Assembly: GCA_965230765.1 (NCBI GenBank)
Contig: CBDDLR010000001.1
Span: 2,108,001 to 2,172,000, forward strand
DNA length: 64,000 nt
Direction: 5' to 3'
DNA from: Sunxiuqinia sp965230765
GTDB taxonomy: Bacteria; Bacteroidota; Bacteroidia; Bacteroidales; Prolixibacteraceae
Shown here: piece after piece, positions 33,776 through 43,509 of the stretch
Numbering within the stretch: position 1 is the stretch's first letter
Layout of the letters: each line of letters begins with the position of its first letter
The notes under the pieces: model-generated
The model's input: only the letters and a program-made list of their open reading frames with translations
What the model was told of the DNA's origin: nothing
Databases searched by the model: none
Program-made: the position numbers and the translations under genes

Positions 33776-36205
33776 ATGGGAGAGCATAGCGATAAATTTA
33801 TGAAAGACATTATATTAACTGGATTATCGGACGATGATACAGAACTTATACCAATAATTGCCGATGGCAGTGAGGAGGAATTGAGCACATTTGATGCACC
33901 GGAGGTACTGCCAATTTTACCACTCCGAAATACCGTATTGTTTCCTGGGGTTGTGATTCCAATTTCAGTTGGAAGAAAAAAATCGTTGGAGCTTATTCGG
34001 GAAGTTTTTTCAGGTGATAAGCTTTTGGGTACTGTTACCCAAAAAGATGCCCAAATGGATGATCCTGAAGTGAAGGATATTTATCAGGTTGGAACAGTGG
34101 CACAAATCCTGAAAATCCTGGAAATGCCAGATGGCTCTACATCGGTTATTATTCAAGGAAAAAGACGTTTCAAAATTGAAGAATACGTTCAGGAAGAACC
34201 ATATTACAAAGCGCAGGTAACCCTGCTTGAAGAAGCTAAACCTCATGTTGAAACCGCTGAGTTTAGTGCAATAGTTGGGTCACTAAAAGACTTGTCGATT
34301 AAAATAGCGCAATATTCTTCCAACGTTCCGCCAGAGGCTACGTTTGCTGTTAAGAATATTGAGAATTCAACCTTCCTGATCAACTTTATTTGTTCAAACA
34401 CCGATTTGAAAGTTGAGGAAAAGCAAAGCCTTCTGGAAGTTAATGATATCAGGGAGCGTGGTATTCAGGCCATATCTTTCCTTGTGAAAGAAGTTCAAAT
34501 GCTTGAACTAAAACAAGATATCCAGTCGAAGGTTAAGTCTGACCTGGATCAGCAGCAGCGAGAGTTTTTGTTGAACCAGCAAATGAAAACCATCCAGGAT
34601 GAATTGGGGGGAAATCCGATTGAGCAGGAGATTGCTGATTTAAAAGAAGGTGCAAAAAACAAAAAATGGAATACAGAGGTAGCTGAGTTTTTTGATAGGG
34701 AAGTAAATAAACTACATCGATTGAACCCGGCGGCTGGTGAGTATTCTGTGCAATTTACGTACTGCCAGACTTTACTCGATCTACCATGGAATGAATATAC
34801 CACTGACAACTTCGATTTAAAGCATGCTGAGCAAGTTTTGGATGAAGATCACTATGGGCTGGAAAAGGTAAAAGAGCGTATTTTGGAACACCTTGCCGTT
34901 TTGAAACTGAAAGATGATATGAAGGCGCCAATCCTTTGTTTGTATGGTCCTCCTGGAGTTGGGAAAACTTCATTGGGTAAGTCGATTGCAAGAGCACTAG
35001 ACAGAAAATATATACGAATGAGCCTTGGTGGGCTGCATGACGAAGCTGAGATTCGTGGTCATCGAAAAACATACATCGGCGCAATGCCCGGACGTATTTT
35101 GCAAAACATTAAAAAGGCAAAATCATCAAATCCGGTATTTATCCTTGATGAAATAGACAAGGTCTCAAAAGATTTTCACGGTGATCCTGCTTCTGCACTC
35201 TTAGAAGTGCTTGATCCGGAGCAGAATAGTGAATTTCATGACAATTACGTAGAGGTAGACTATGACCTTTCTAAAGTGATGTTTGTTGCTACCGCAAATA
35301 CACTGAATACAATTGCGCCACCTTTGCGCGATCGCCTTGAGCTGATTAATGTTAACGGGTACATCGTTGAAGAGAAAAAGGAAATTGCAAAACGGCACTT
35401 GATTCCAAAGCAGTTGAAGGAGCATGGAGTTGAAGAAAATCAAGCAAATATCCCTGATAATGTAATTGAGCATATTATTGAGCACTATACGAGAGAGTCA
35501 GGAGTTCGTGAACTGGATAAAAAGCTTGCTAAAGTAATCCGTAGAATTGCCAAGAAAATTGCATTTGAAGAGCAATATAATTCTATGGTTAGCCTGGAGG
35601 ATGTTCGGGAGTACTTGGGTGTTATTGAATACAATCGAGAAACTTATCAGGGCAATGAAATTCCGGGGGTTGTAACGGGCTTAGCCTGGACCGCCCATGG
35701 AGGTGAAATTTTGTTTGTTGAGTCCAGCCTGAGTAAAGGAAGCAGCAAGTTAACTATGACCGGAAACTTAGGGGATGTCATGAAAGAATCAGCAATGTTG
35801 GCTCTTGAATATTTGAAATCTCATACCGCAGAACTTGATGTCGATCCTGAACTTTTTGATAAGAATAATTTTCACGTTCATGTTCCAGAAGGAGCTATTC
35901 CCAAAGATGGTCCATCAGCAGGTGTAACAATGGCTACCTCATTGGCATCAGTGCTTACAGGAAGAAAAGTTCGCGAAAATATCGCCATGACTGGAGAAAT
36001 CACTTTGCGAGGAAAAGTCCTCCCCGTTGGTGGGATCAAGGAAAAGATACTTGCTGCCAAACGGGCTGGTATAACCGAAATTCTGCTTTCTGAAAATAAC
36101 AAGAAAGACCTGGGAGAAATTAAAGATGTGTACCTGGAGGGGCTTAACTTCAAATTTGTAAAAACGGTTAGCGAGTTGCTTGATTACGCTTTGTTGAAAA
36201 ACTAG
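33776..36205 (+). CDS. lon: ATP-dependent protease La
   Basis: 809-residue Lon protease that degrades misfolded and regulatory proteins in the cytoplasm. The LON substrate-binding domain comes first (VLPILPLRNTVLFPGVVIPISVGR), then a coiled segment, the AAA+ module with Walker A GPPGVGKTS and Walker B PVFILDEIDK, and the protease domain with the catalytic Ser in KDGPSAGVTMATS and Lys in GGIKEKI. Length fits the family. Its stop overlaps the stop of the opposing response regulator by 4 bases. Confidence 0.97.
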   Translation: MGEHSDKFMKDIILTGLSDDDTELIPIIADGSEEELSTFDAPEVLPILPLRNTVLFPGVVIPISVGRKKSLELIREVFSGDKLLGTVTQKDAQMDDPEVKDIYQVGTVAQILKILEMPDGSTSVIIQGKRRFKIEEYVQEEPYYKAQVTLLEEAKPHVETAEFSAIVGSLKDLSIKIAQYSSNVPPEATFAVKNIENSTFLINFICSNTDLKVEEKQSLLEVNDIRERGIQAISFLVKEVQMLELKQDIQSKVKSDLDQQQREFLLNQQMKTIQDELGGNPIEQEIADLKEGAKNKKWNTEVAEFFDREVNKLHRLNPAAGEYSVQFTYCQTLLDLPWNEYTTDNFDLKHAEQVLDEDHYGLEKVKERILEHLAVLKLKDDMKAPILCLYGPPGVGKTSLGKSIARALDRKYIRMSLGGLHDEAEIRGHRKTYIGAMPGRILQNIKKAKSSNPVFILDEIDKVSKDFHGDPASALLEVLDPEQNSEFHDNYVEVDYDLSKVMFVATANTLNTIAPPLRDRLELINVNGYIVEEKKEIAKRHLIPKQLKEHGVEENQANIPDNVIEHIIEHYTRESGVRELDKKLAKVIRRIAKKIAFEEQYNSMVSLEDVREYLGVIEYNRETYQGNEIPGVVTGLAWTAHGGEILFVESSLSKGSSKLTMTGNLGDVMKESAMLALEYLKSHTAELDVDPELFDKNNFHVHVPEGAIPKDGPSAGVTMATSLASVLTGRKVRENIAMTGEITLRGKVLPVGGIKEKILAAKRAGITEILLSENNKKDLGEIKDVYLEGLNFKFVKTVSELLDYALLKN

Positions 36206-36966
36206 TTTATTGGGAAACAATTTAGTTTCTCAAAAAAAGCTAACCCGGTGCGATTAAGTGTTTCCTCAAGGTTGATGTCCTTATGTTGTAAGACGCAGAT
36301 TTTACTCTTTCGTTCAATTCTCCTTAAATAGTGGAGGTTGACGTAAGCAGAACGGTTAACCTTTACAAAGCTGGGGGAGTCAATCAGGTTAATAACCTTT
36401 AATATACTCAATGCAACAACTTCTGAATGACCATCGGTGGTAAATACTAGTGTGTGGTTATTTTCAACCCTGAGAAGCATAATTTCATCGGGGTCGATCA
36501 TGATTGCACCAAAGCGGGTAGGGAACTTAATTTTAGGATTGTTCTTGTTGTTTTTTACAAAAATATCCATCCTGCGGTCAAGTTCTTTTCTCTTGGATTT
36601 GGTTTTATATTGGTTGATAACAGAAATCAGTTCTTCCGGGCCAAATGGTTTTACAAGGTAGTCAAGCGGTTCAACTTTTAATGCCCTAAAAGCATAGTCA
36701 GAGTGGGCAGTCGTGAATACGACTTCAGTTTTAAGCTTGTTTTCTTTAATTAGGTTTGCCACTTCCAATCCATCAATTTCTGGCATGTCAATATCAAGAA
36801 AAACGATATCGGGCATTTTCCTTTTAACCAAACGAATCCCTTTTTGAGGGCTGGATGTTTTGTCAATTACCTCAATTTCACTAAAAGGTTGGAGATATAT
36901 TTCAAGTAAGGAAATAGCCTCTTCTTCATCATCTATTATTATAGCACTAATTCTTTCATCAACCAT
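36202..36966 (-). CDS. LytTR-family response regulator, second of a pair
   Basis: 254-residue LytR/AlgR-type regulator. The receiver domain (about 8-125) has IIIDDEEEA, phosphoacceptor Asp in VFLDIDMPEIDG, and VKPFGPEEL. The LytTR DNA-binding domain covers about 150-250 (KIKFPTRFGAIMIDPDEIMLLRVENNHT, then SFVKVNRSAYVNLHYLRRI). It lies 7 bases after a paralogous regulator. No LytS-type histidine kinase is next to the pair. Confidence 0.9.
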   Translation of the reverse strand: MVDERISAIIIDDEEEAISLLEIYLQPFSEIEVIDKTSSPQKGIRLVKRKMPDIVFLDIDMPEIDGLEVANLIKENKLKTEVVFTTAHSDYAFRALKVEPLDYLVKPFGPEELISVINQYKTKSKRKELDRRMDIFVKNNKNNPKIKFPTRFGAIMIDPDEIMLLRVENNHTLVFTTDGHSEVVALSILKVINLIDSPSFVKVNRSAYVNLHYLRRIERKSKICVLQHKDINLEETLNRTGLAFFEKLNCFPIN

Positions 36967-36973
36967 ATTTCCG

Positions 36974-37720
36974 CTAATTGATTTGGCAAAGAGCTTTTAT
37001 AAGCTTTGCAGATCCACGTAACTTAACCTCATTATCATTTGCCAGCAACGTACACGTGTTTTCGCTTCTGTTTACTTTCCACAAATAATCTAAATTAATA
37101 AGAGTTGACCGACCAATTCTAAAAAAACGAAAATCTTGCAACAATGTTTCGATTTTAGAAAGGTTTGCGTTAGCAAGTTCAATCGTACCGTTTGAGAGAT
37201 GGATGTCTGTATAGGCTCCTTCTGCTGTACAGTAAACAATTTTAGCAGGTTCAACCACAAGATGACTATTTCTTGAAGATATTTTAATTTTAAAACTGCT
37301 GTCGATATTATTTAAGACTTTGTCCAGCTTTTGGTTTATATTCTCATGCTTCTGATCCTGATATTTGTCTATCAGTTCAAATAGCTTTTGTTCATTAATG
37401 GGCTTAAGAATGAAATCAAATACCTGTTTTTTAATCGCTTCAATAGCTGCTTCCCTATGGGCGCTAGTGATAATTAAATTTGTTTCCAGGTTGCGCTTTT
37501 TTATCAAATTTATGAAATCAATACCAGATTTTCCTGGCATAACAATATCTAGAAATACTATGTCGGGATTGATATCGATAAACTGAAAAAGTCCTTCTTC
37601 TGCAGAATTTGCAACATGCACCTCTTCTATACCAGGGTGGCTTTTCAGTAGGTAAGAAAGCAAATCCCTGTCAGACTTTTCATCATCGACAACCAGTGCC
37701 CTTAATTTCATCTTTTTCAT
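36974..37720 (-). CDS. LytTR-family response regulator, first of a pair
   Basis: 248-residue paralogue of the downstream gene with the same layout: receiver domain with VVDDEKSDRD, phosphoacceptor Asp in VFLDIVMPGKSG, and FDFILKPINEQKL, then a LytTR domain (SFKIKISSRNSHLVVEPAKIVYCTAEGAYT, FFRIGRSTLINLDYLWKV). ATG at 37720 or at 37711 could be the start. A palindrome with an embedded -7 box lies about 70 bases upstream. Confidence 0.9.
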   Translation of the reverse strand: MKKMKLRALVVDDEKSDRDLLSYLLKSHPGIEEVHVANSAEEGLFQFIDINPDIVFLDIVMPGKSGIDFINLIKKRNLETNLIITSAHREAAIEAIKKQVFDFILKPINEQKLFELIDKYQDQKHENINQKLDKVLNNIDSSFKIKISSRNSHLVVEPAKIVYCTAEGAYTDIHLSNGTIELANANLSKIETLLQDFRFFRIGRSTLINLDYLWKVNRSENTCTLLANDNEVKLRGSAKLIKALCQIN

Positions 37721-37769
37721 TCACGGGGTATTTATCGCAAAAACAAATTTAACCAAAAAAGGAATATAA

Positions 37770-37798
37770 AGTATATATTTTGATTAATCAAATATACT
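37770..37798 (-). promoter_or_regulatory. Palindrome over the promoter of the LytTR regulator pair
   Basis: AGTATAT (37770-37776) and TTGATT (37780-37785) pair with AATCAA (37786-37791) and ATATACT (37792-37798), leaving a 3-base bulge. On the minus strand TATATTTG (37796-37789), an exact -7 box, lies in the right-hand arm, so transcription would start near the centre of the dyad. This is an operator-like arrangement, possibly autoregulatory. Confidence 0.5.
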
Positions 37799-37829
37799 GG
37801 TCTGGTGTGGTGTTAAGGGTGATTGTTCA

Positions 37830-37853
37830 TTATTTGATGTAGTTATTTGATGT
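37830..37853. repeat. Direct repeat TTATTTGATGT, two copies
   Basis: The 11-mer occurs at 37830-37840 and 37843-37853, a period of 13 bases. LytTR-domain proteins are known to bind tandem direct repeats, and the pair of LytTR genes starts 110 bases away. Whether this spacing suits a LytTR protein is uncertain. Confidence 0.4.
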
Positions 37854-37984
37854 GAAAAGCTTTAATATTAGTGGGTTATGTATTGGTTTGTTTTATATGG
37901 CAGTATTTAACATTTTTAAGAATTTTAACGAATTCCCTATATTAATTATATACAGTAATTCAGCGTAAAATCTATTAATTCCAA

Positions 37985-37992
37985 TATATTTG
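37985..37992 (+). promoter_or_regulatory. Putative -7 box of the AI-2E family gene
   Basis: TATATTTG matches TAnnTTTG, 17 bases before the ATG at 38009. No TTTG is seen at the -33 distance. Confidence 0.4.
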
Positions 37993-38008
37993 TAGAAAAA
38001 GCAATACT

Positions 38009-39117
38009 ATGATCCGAGTTCAAGGAATAGCCCGAAATGTGTTATTGGTAATTGGCACGATACTCATTCTGTTTTTAGTTTGGTATTTTAGTTCACTCGT
38101 GACCTATATTTTAATTTCTGCTGTGTTGTCACTGATTGGTCGACCAGTTGTCAGGTTTCTTACCGGGGTTAAGATATGGCGATTTAAGGTATCCACAACT
38201 TTATCGGCATTTGTAACACTAGTTTTGTTTTGGGTGTTTTTATTGGATCGTTTCGGTTTTTAATCCCTCTTTTAATCAATGAATTTGAGCAGCTTTCTAC
38301 GATTGATTTTCAAGCGGTATTGGAAGAAGTTGAAGAGCCAATCAGGCAGCTTGGAGCTTTGCTGGGCAGGGATGGTCAAACTGCAGAAAACGGGTTTAGT
38401 GGAGTGTGGAAAGAACAACTTTCTGAAATCGTAGATGTTTCAAAACTTTCGGATGTATTTAGTTTTGTGGCCGGAGCAGTTGGCGAATTATTTATTGCTT
38501 TCTTTTCAGTTTCCTTCATTACATTTTTCTTTTTGAAAGAAGAAAGTATGTTTAAAGATGGAATTTTGTTGCTGGTCCCTTCTGACTATGAAGAAAAAGT
38601 AGCCAAGATACTCCATTCAATTTATTATTTGTTGCGTCGTTATTTTATTGGGTTGCTATTTGAAGTAACCATGGTTGGAGGGTTGGTGTGTTTGGGACTT
38701 ACCATTGTTGGTATTGGCTTTAATCATGCCGTTGTAATTGGCTTATTTTGCGGTTTGTTTAATGTAATTCCATACCTGGGACCATGGATGGGTGCTACCG
38801 TAGGTCTTTTAATCGGGATTGCGATTAACATTAATGCGGAATTTATGGATTATACATTACCCATACTTGGCTTCATGTTACTTGTATTTATTACTGTTCA
38901 AATCATCGATAATATTCTTTTTCAGCCGCTTATTTATTCAAGTAGTGTGAAGGCACATCCTATTGAGATTTTTCTCGTTATTATGGCCGCTGGTAGTTTG
39001 GCCGGAATCATCGGAATGATCCTGGCAATTCCTTCCTACACCATTGTAAGGGTGATCGCAAAAGAGTTTTTGGACAATATGAAAATTGTAAGAAAACTGA
39101 CTGAAAACCTCGAATAG
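38009..39117 (+). pseudogene. AI-2E family transporter (PerM/YdiK-like), frame broken
   Basis: Together the two overlapping open frames give a complete permease of about 368 residues with about eight helices. The first frame runs 38009-38263 and the second becomes meaningful from about 38239 to 39117. The break is at the T5 run at 38237-38241; one more T would restore VFFIGSFRFLIPLL. The second frame carries the family's conserved C-terminal parts (GLFNVIPYLGPWMG and SSSVKAHPIEIFLVIMAAGSLAGIIGMILAIPSY). Members export autoinducer-2 or act as ion or multidrug carriers. A sequencing or assembly indel in the homopolymer is as likely as a true mutation. Confidence 0.8.
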
Positions 39118-39371
39118 CTTATAAATAGTTTCTATTTTATTCTTATAGTTATTGTGATAATCTATTTGCATAGGGCGATGGAGTTTGTTCATGTCTTTAT
39201 ATTTCAGTGTTTTAGTGCTGGCCTGTTGGCATGCTACAGAACAAAAAGGTAGCAGAAGTAAATCTTTATTATATTTTTTATCTTGCAAGGGAAAACCATA
39301 GACCCAAAAGATTGTTAATTTTGATGAGTTCCAAAAAACTGGGTCTAAAAAAACTTACAAAAGCTTTTAGA

Positions 39372-40523
39372 ATGAAACTTGACTTGCCTTATTCTCCTGC
39401 TAAAAGGATTATATCCTTTCTATTTCTGCTGGTCTTTCTTTTTTCATTTCAATCGGGAATTTATGCTGCATCAGAAACCAAACATGGTGATCATGGGGTT
39501 TCACATCGTGATGTGAAGCGTGGTGAACGTTTTTTCAGAGGACTGCTCCCGTTTGAATTGAACCATCAGGCCTGCATATCATGTCATGCATTAAAAACTG
39601 CCGATACCTTAAATTGGAACCCTTCGGCCTGGGAAATAGCAGGGAAATACCTTGATCAGGATTTTGCCTCATTTAAAAATGTGGTCATGAATGCTTCAGT
39701 TGGGAAAATGGCTGAAGTTCATCAGGCTTTTGAGATTAGCGATGAGGACCTGAAAACAGTAAAAGTATATCTGGATGATCTGGCAATGAAAGGCCCTGAT
39801 CCTTTATTGCCCAGCGTAAATAATCTTATTCTATTTATTTTTCTTGGGGTGTTAATTACCTGGGCATTGCTGGAGCTTATATTCTTCAGGAAAATGAAGT
39901 ACCGTTTTATTCCTGTTTTAATATTTGTGGCTGCATTTGGTTATCAGGTAAAAATGATGGTTGAAGAAGGGATTAAACTTGGTCGTTCACAAGGGTATGC
40001 ACCAGATCAGCCCATAAAATTTTCGCACAAAGTTCATGCAGGTGATAACGGGATTGATTGTATGTATTGCCATCATACTGCCGAACACAGCAAATCAGCA
40101 GGTATTCCGTCTATGGATCTTTGTTTGAACTGCCATGTGTTGATTCGCGAAGGCAGCAACTCTGGGAAGTTTGAGATAGCTAAAGTGATTGACGCTGTTG
40201 AAAATAAAAAACCGGTAGAATGGGTTCGCTTACACAATTTACCCGATCATGTGTTTTTCAGCCACGCCATTCATGTGGGTGTAGGCAAACTTGACTGTAA
40301 TGAATGTCATGGCCCCGTTGAGGAAATGGACTTGATGCGTCAGCATAGTGATTTGTCGATGGGATGGTGTGTGAATTGCCATCGTGATACCGATGTTCAG
40401 TTTACAGAAAATGATTATTACGAAACCTTTGTGAAACTTCACGAGGAACTGGATGCTGGTGATTTAAAAAGCATAAAAGCAGAAGATATTGGCGCAAACG
40501 ACTGTATGCGTTGCCATTATTAA
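39372..40523 (+). CDS. actA: Alternative complex III multiheme cytochrome c subunit
   Basis: 383-residue periplasmic multiheme subunit of the quinol:cytochrome c oxidoreductase ACIII. A signal-like helix (about 10-30) precedes a first domain with CISCH, then a membrane segment (about 155-200), then five more hemes: CMYCH, CLNCH, CNECH, CVNCH and CMRCH. The start at 39372 gives a clean signal region; ATG 39324 would add 16 residues. The family is usually described as pentaheme, so the extra N-terminal CxxCH is of note. First gene of actABCDEF. Confidence 0.88.
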   Translation: MKLDLPYSPAKRIISFLFLLVFLFSFQSGIYAASETKHGDHGVSHRDVKRGERFFRGLLPFELNHQACISCHALKTADTLNWNPSAWEIAGKYLDQDFASFKNVVMNASVGKMAEVHQAFEISDEDLKTVKVYLDDLAMKGPDPLLPSVNNLILFIFLGVLITWALLELIFFRKMKYRFIPVLIFVAAFGYQVKMMVEEGIKLGRSQGYAPDQPIKFSHKVHAGDNGIDCMYCHHTAEHSKSAGIPSMDLCLNCHVLIREGSNSGKFEIAKVIDAVENKKPVEWVRLHNLPDHVFFSHAIHVGVGKLDCNECHGPVEEMDLMRQHSDLSMGWCVNCHRDTDVQFTENDYYETFVKLHEELDAGDLKSIKAEDIGANDCMRCHY

Positions 40524-40551
40524 GAATATTCATATTGAAAAAAGATATTGA

Positions 40552-43492
40552 ATGAAGACCTATTGGAGAAGTCTTGAAGAACTGGAAGACCCTAAAGCTT
40601 TACGAATAAATGAAGCGAGGGAGGAAGCGCGCCAAAAAAGTTTGCTGTTTAAAGAAAAAGCAGCAGAAGGAAACTCCCGAAGGGATTTTCTGAAAACACT
40701 CGGGTTCAGCATGGCGGCCACTGCAATTGTAGCCAGTTGTAAACGCCCGGTCGATAAAGCCATTCCTTATTTGGTGAAGCCCGAGGAAATCACACCCGGG
40801 AAAGCAAATTATTATGCTTCTTCTTACTTTGAGGCAAATGATTATTGTAGCGTTGTTGTTAAAGTTAGGGAAGGCAGGCCTATCAAAATTGAAGGCAATG
40901 AGCTGAGTACTATTTCGCAACAAGGGACAAGTGCACGCGTACAAGCCTCTATTTTGAATTTATACGATGGAGCACGTTATAAAGGACCTGAACAAAATGG
41001 CAAGTCTATTTCCTGGGAAGAAGCAGACGAATCGATTCAGTTGGCATTGAATGAAATTTCGACAAAAGAAGGTAAAATTGTTTTGCTGACTTCCACCATT
41101 ATTTCTCCATCAACGAAAGCAATCATTCAAGAGTTTCTAAATAAATACCCCTCTGCAGAATGGATTCAGTATGATGCGGTTTCTGCCAGTGGGATGCTGA
41201 AAGCCAATCAGAAAAGTTTTGGACAAAAAGCAATTCCCGATTATCGGTTTGACCAATCTAAAGTGGTTGTAAGTTTTGCTGCTGATTTTCTTGGAACTTG
41301 GCTTTCCCCTGTTGAATATACAAAGCAATATACTTCTCGCAGAAAATTAGACGAAGGACAAAAAGATATGCTTCGTCATTATCAGTTCGAGGCTGGCATG
41401 AGCCTTACTGGTTCTAATGCAGATGTTCGCTTCCCTATAAAACCATCTGAAGAACCGGGCGTTGTTTTGGCTTTATATAATGCTATTGCAAAAGCAAAAG
41501 GAGCTGAAACATTTTCCGGCATCGAATCTTCTGTTGATGTTTCAGCATTGGCAGATGACCTGCTTCAAAATGAAGGACAATCAATTGTGGTTTCGGGCAG
41601 CAATGACGAAAATGTACAGTTGGTAGTAAATGGAATTAACCAGCTGCTTGGAAATTATGGAAACACCATTTCGTGGGAATCACCTTTGTTGACGAAACAA
41701 GGTACCGATGATGAAATGGAAGGGTTGATTAGTGAACTTCAGGAAGGAAAAATTGCTTCCATGTTCGTTTGGGGTGCCAATCCGGTTTACGATCATCCTA
41801 AAGGAAAAGATATTGAATCCGCTATCTCCAAATTAGAGCTATCACTTTCTTTTTCGGAACGAAAAGATGAAACAGCTAAAGCTTGTCAGTTTATTCTTAC
41901 CAGAGCCCAATTATTTGGAATCATGGAATGACCTGGAACCTAAAGCTGGATTATTCAGTCTGGCACAACCAACCATTGCCAAATTATTCGATTCAAGAAA
42001 TGTGCAGGAAAGCCTGCTAAAATGGTCCGGTGTTGAAACCACTTATCGTGATTATATTAAAGCACAATGGGAAAGCGGTCAGTTCCTTCAGCAAAATGAA
42101 CTAGCCGATTTTAGAATGTTCTGGAATACCAGTTTGCAAAAAGGTGTATTTGAGCCGGGTGCATCTGTACAAGCAGCCTACAATAATGGTGGTTTGTCCG
42201 GTGCTGCATCAAGCTTAAAATCAGCAAATACTGGAACTGAGCTTGTTCTTTACGAAAGTGTAGCACTTGGGAATGGTAAATATGCGAACAATCCCTGGTT
42301 GCAGGAATTGCCTGATCCTTTGGCAAAAATTAGTTGGGATAATTATGCTTCGGTACCTGTAGCTTATGCTGAGGAGAATGGGTTGACCAACGAGAGTGTC
42401 ATAAAAATAAATGGCATCGAACTCCCAGTTTTTGTTCAGCCGGGACAAGCCAAAGATACCATTGCTGTTGCATTAGGGTATGGGCGAAAATATGCCGGAA
42501 AAGTTGGTGAGCAGGTTGGAAAAAATATGTTCGAGTATCTAACTTCTGCAAATGGAGGCCGACAATATTATCTTGAAAATGTAGATATTGAAGTAGTTGC
42601 TGGTGCAACTTATCAACTGGCACTTTCCCAAACCCATCATTCAATGGAGGGGAGGCCAATTGTGCGTGAAACAAACCTTGATAAATACTTACTGGACAAT
42701 GCTTCTGGTAATGAATTCCATAAAAAAGCAGAGAAGCACCATGTTTCCTTGTATGAAAAAATGGATTTTAAAGGTCACCATTGGGGAATGGCCATTGATC
42801 TGAATTCATGTACTGGATGCGGAAACTGCGCGATTTCCTGTCAGGCCGAAAATAATATTCAGGTAATTGGGAAAGAAGAAGTTCGCAACCGACGCATCAT
42901 GCACTGGATACGTATTGATAGGTATTATTCCGAAGACCCTGCAAATCCAGAGGTCTCTCATCAGCCTGTTATGTGCCAGCATTGCGACAATGCACCTTGT
43001 GAAAATGTTTGTCCTGTTGCTGCTACTCCGCATAGTGATGAGGGAATCAACCAAATGGCATACAACCGCTGTGTTGGGACAAAATATTGCATGAACAACT
43101 GTCCGTATCGTGTTCGCCGCTTTAACTGGTTCAAGTATGTAAATAACGATTCGTTCGATTATAATGCAAATAACGATTTGGGAAGAATGGTACTGAACCC
43201 TGATGTAACGGTTCGTTCCCGTGGTGTGGTAGAGAAATGCTCGATGTGTGTGCAGCGTATTCAGGAGAAAAAACAAGAAGCTAAACTGGATGGAAGAAAG
43301 ATTGATGATGGTGAAATAAAAACAGCTTGTCAGCAATCATGTCCGGGTAATGCCATTGTATTTGGTGATATGAACGATCCGAATAGCAAGATTAGCAAGA
43401 TGTTCAAGGATAAGCGGAATTATCACCTTCTGGAAGAATTGCATACCTTACCTTCAGTAGGATATCTAACTAAAGTGAGAAACAAAGCCTAA
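40552..43492 (+). pseudogene. actB: Alternative complex III molybdopterin/iron-sulfur subunit, frame broken
   Basis: The combined frames encode ActB of about 979 residues: a Tat-like leader with lipobox (RRDFLKTLGFSMAATAIVASC), a molybdopterin-oxidoreductase-like domain without cofactor, and a C-terminal iron-sulfur domain with CTGCGNCAISC, CQHCDNAPC, CVGTKYCMNNC and CSMCVQRI clusters. The first frame ends at 41931 and the second is used from 41900. One extra base near 41893-41899 separates ACQFIL from PEPNYLESW. Since all other act genes are intact, a sequencing error is plausible; if real, complex III would be lost. Confidence 0.85.
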
Positions 43493-43509
43493 GAAATAAA
43501 CTTGAGTCT

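Noticed and set aside
37721..38008. Possible tRNA or structured RNA in the gap between the LytTR and AI-2E genes
   Set aside because: No cloverleaf or terminator is seen; the structure is explained by the operator-like dyad and the direct repeat.
38009..38263. A separate 84-residue membrane protein
   Set aside because: It continues into the following frame as the N-terminus of one AI-2E family permease; it is a fragment, not a gene of its own.
41867..43492. A stand-alone iron-sulfur protein gene
   Set aside because: The frame has no promoter or start of its own and joins the upstream ActB fragment after one skipped base.
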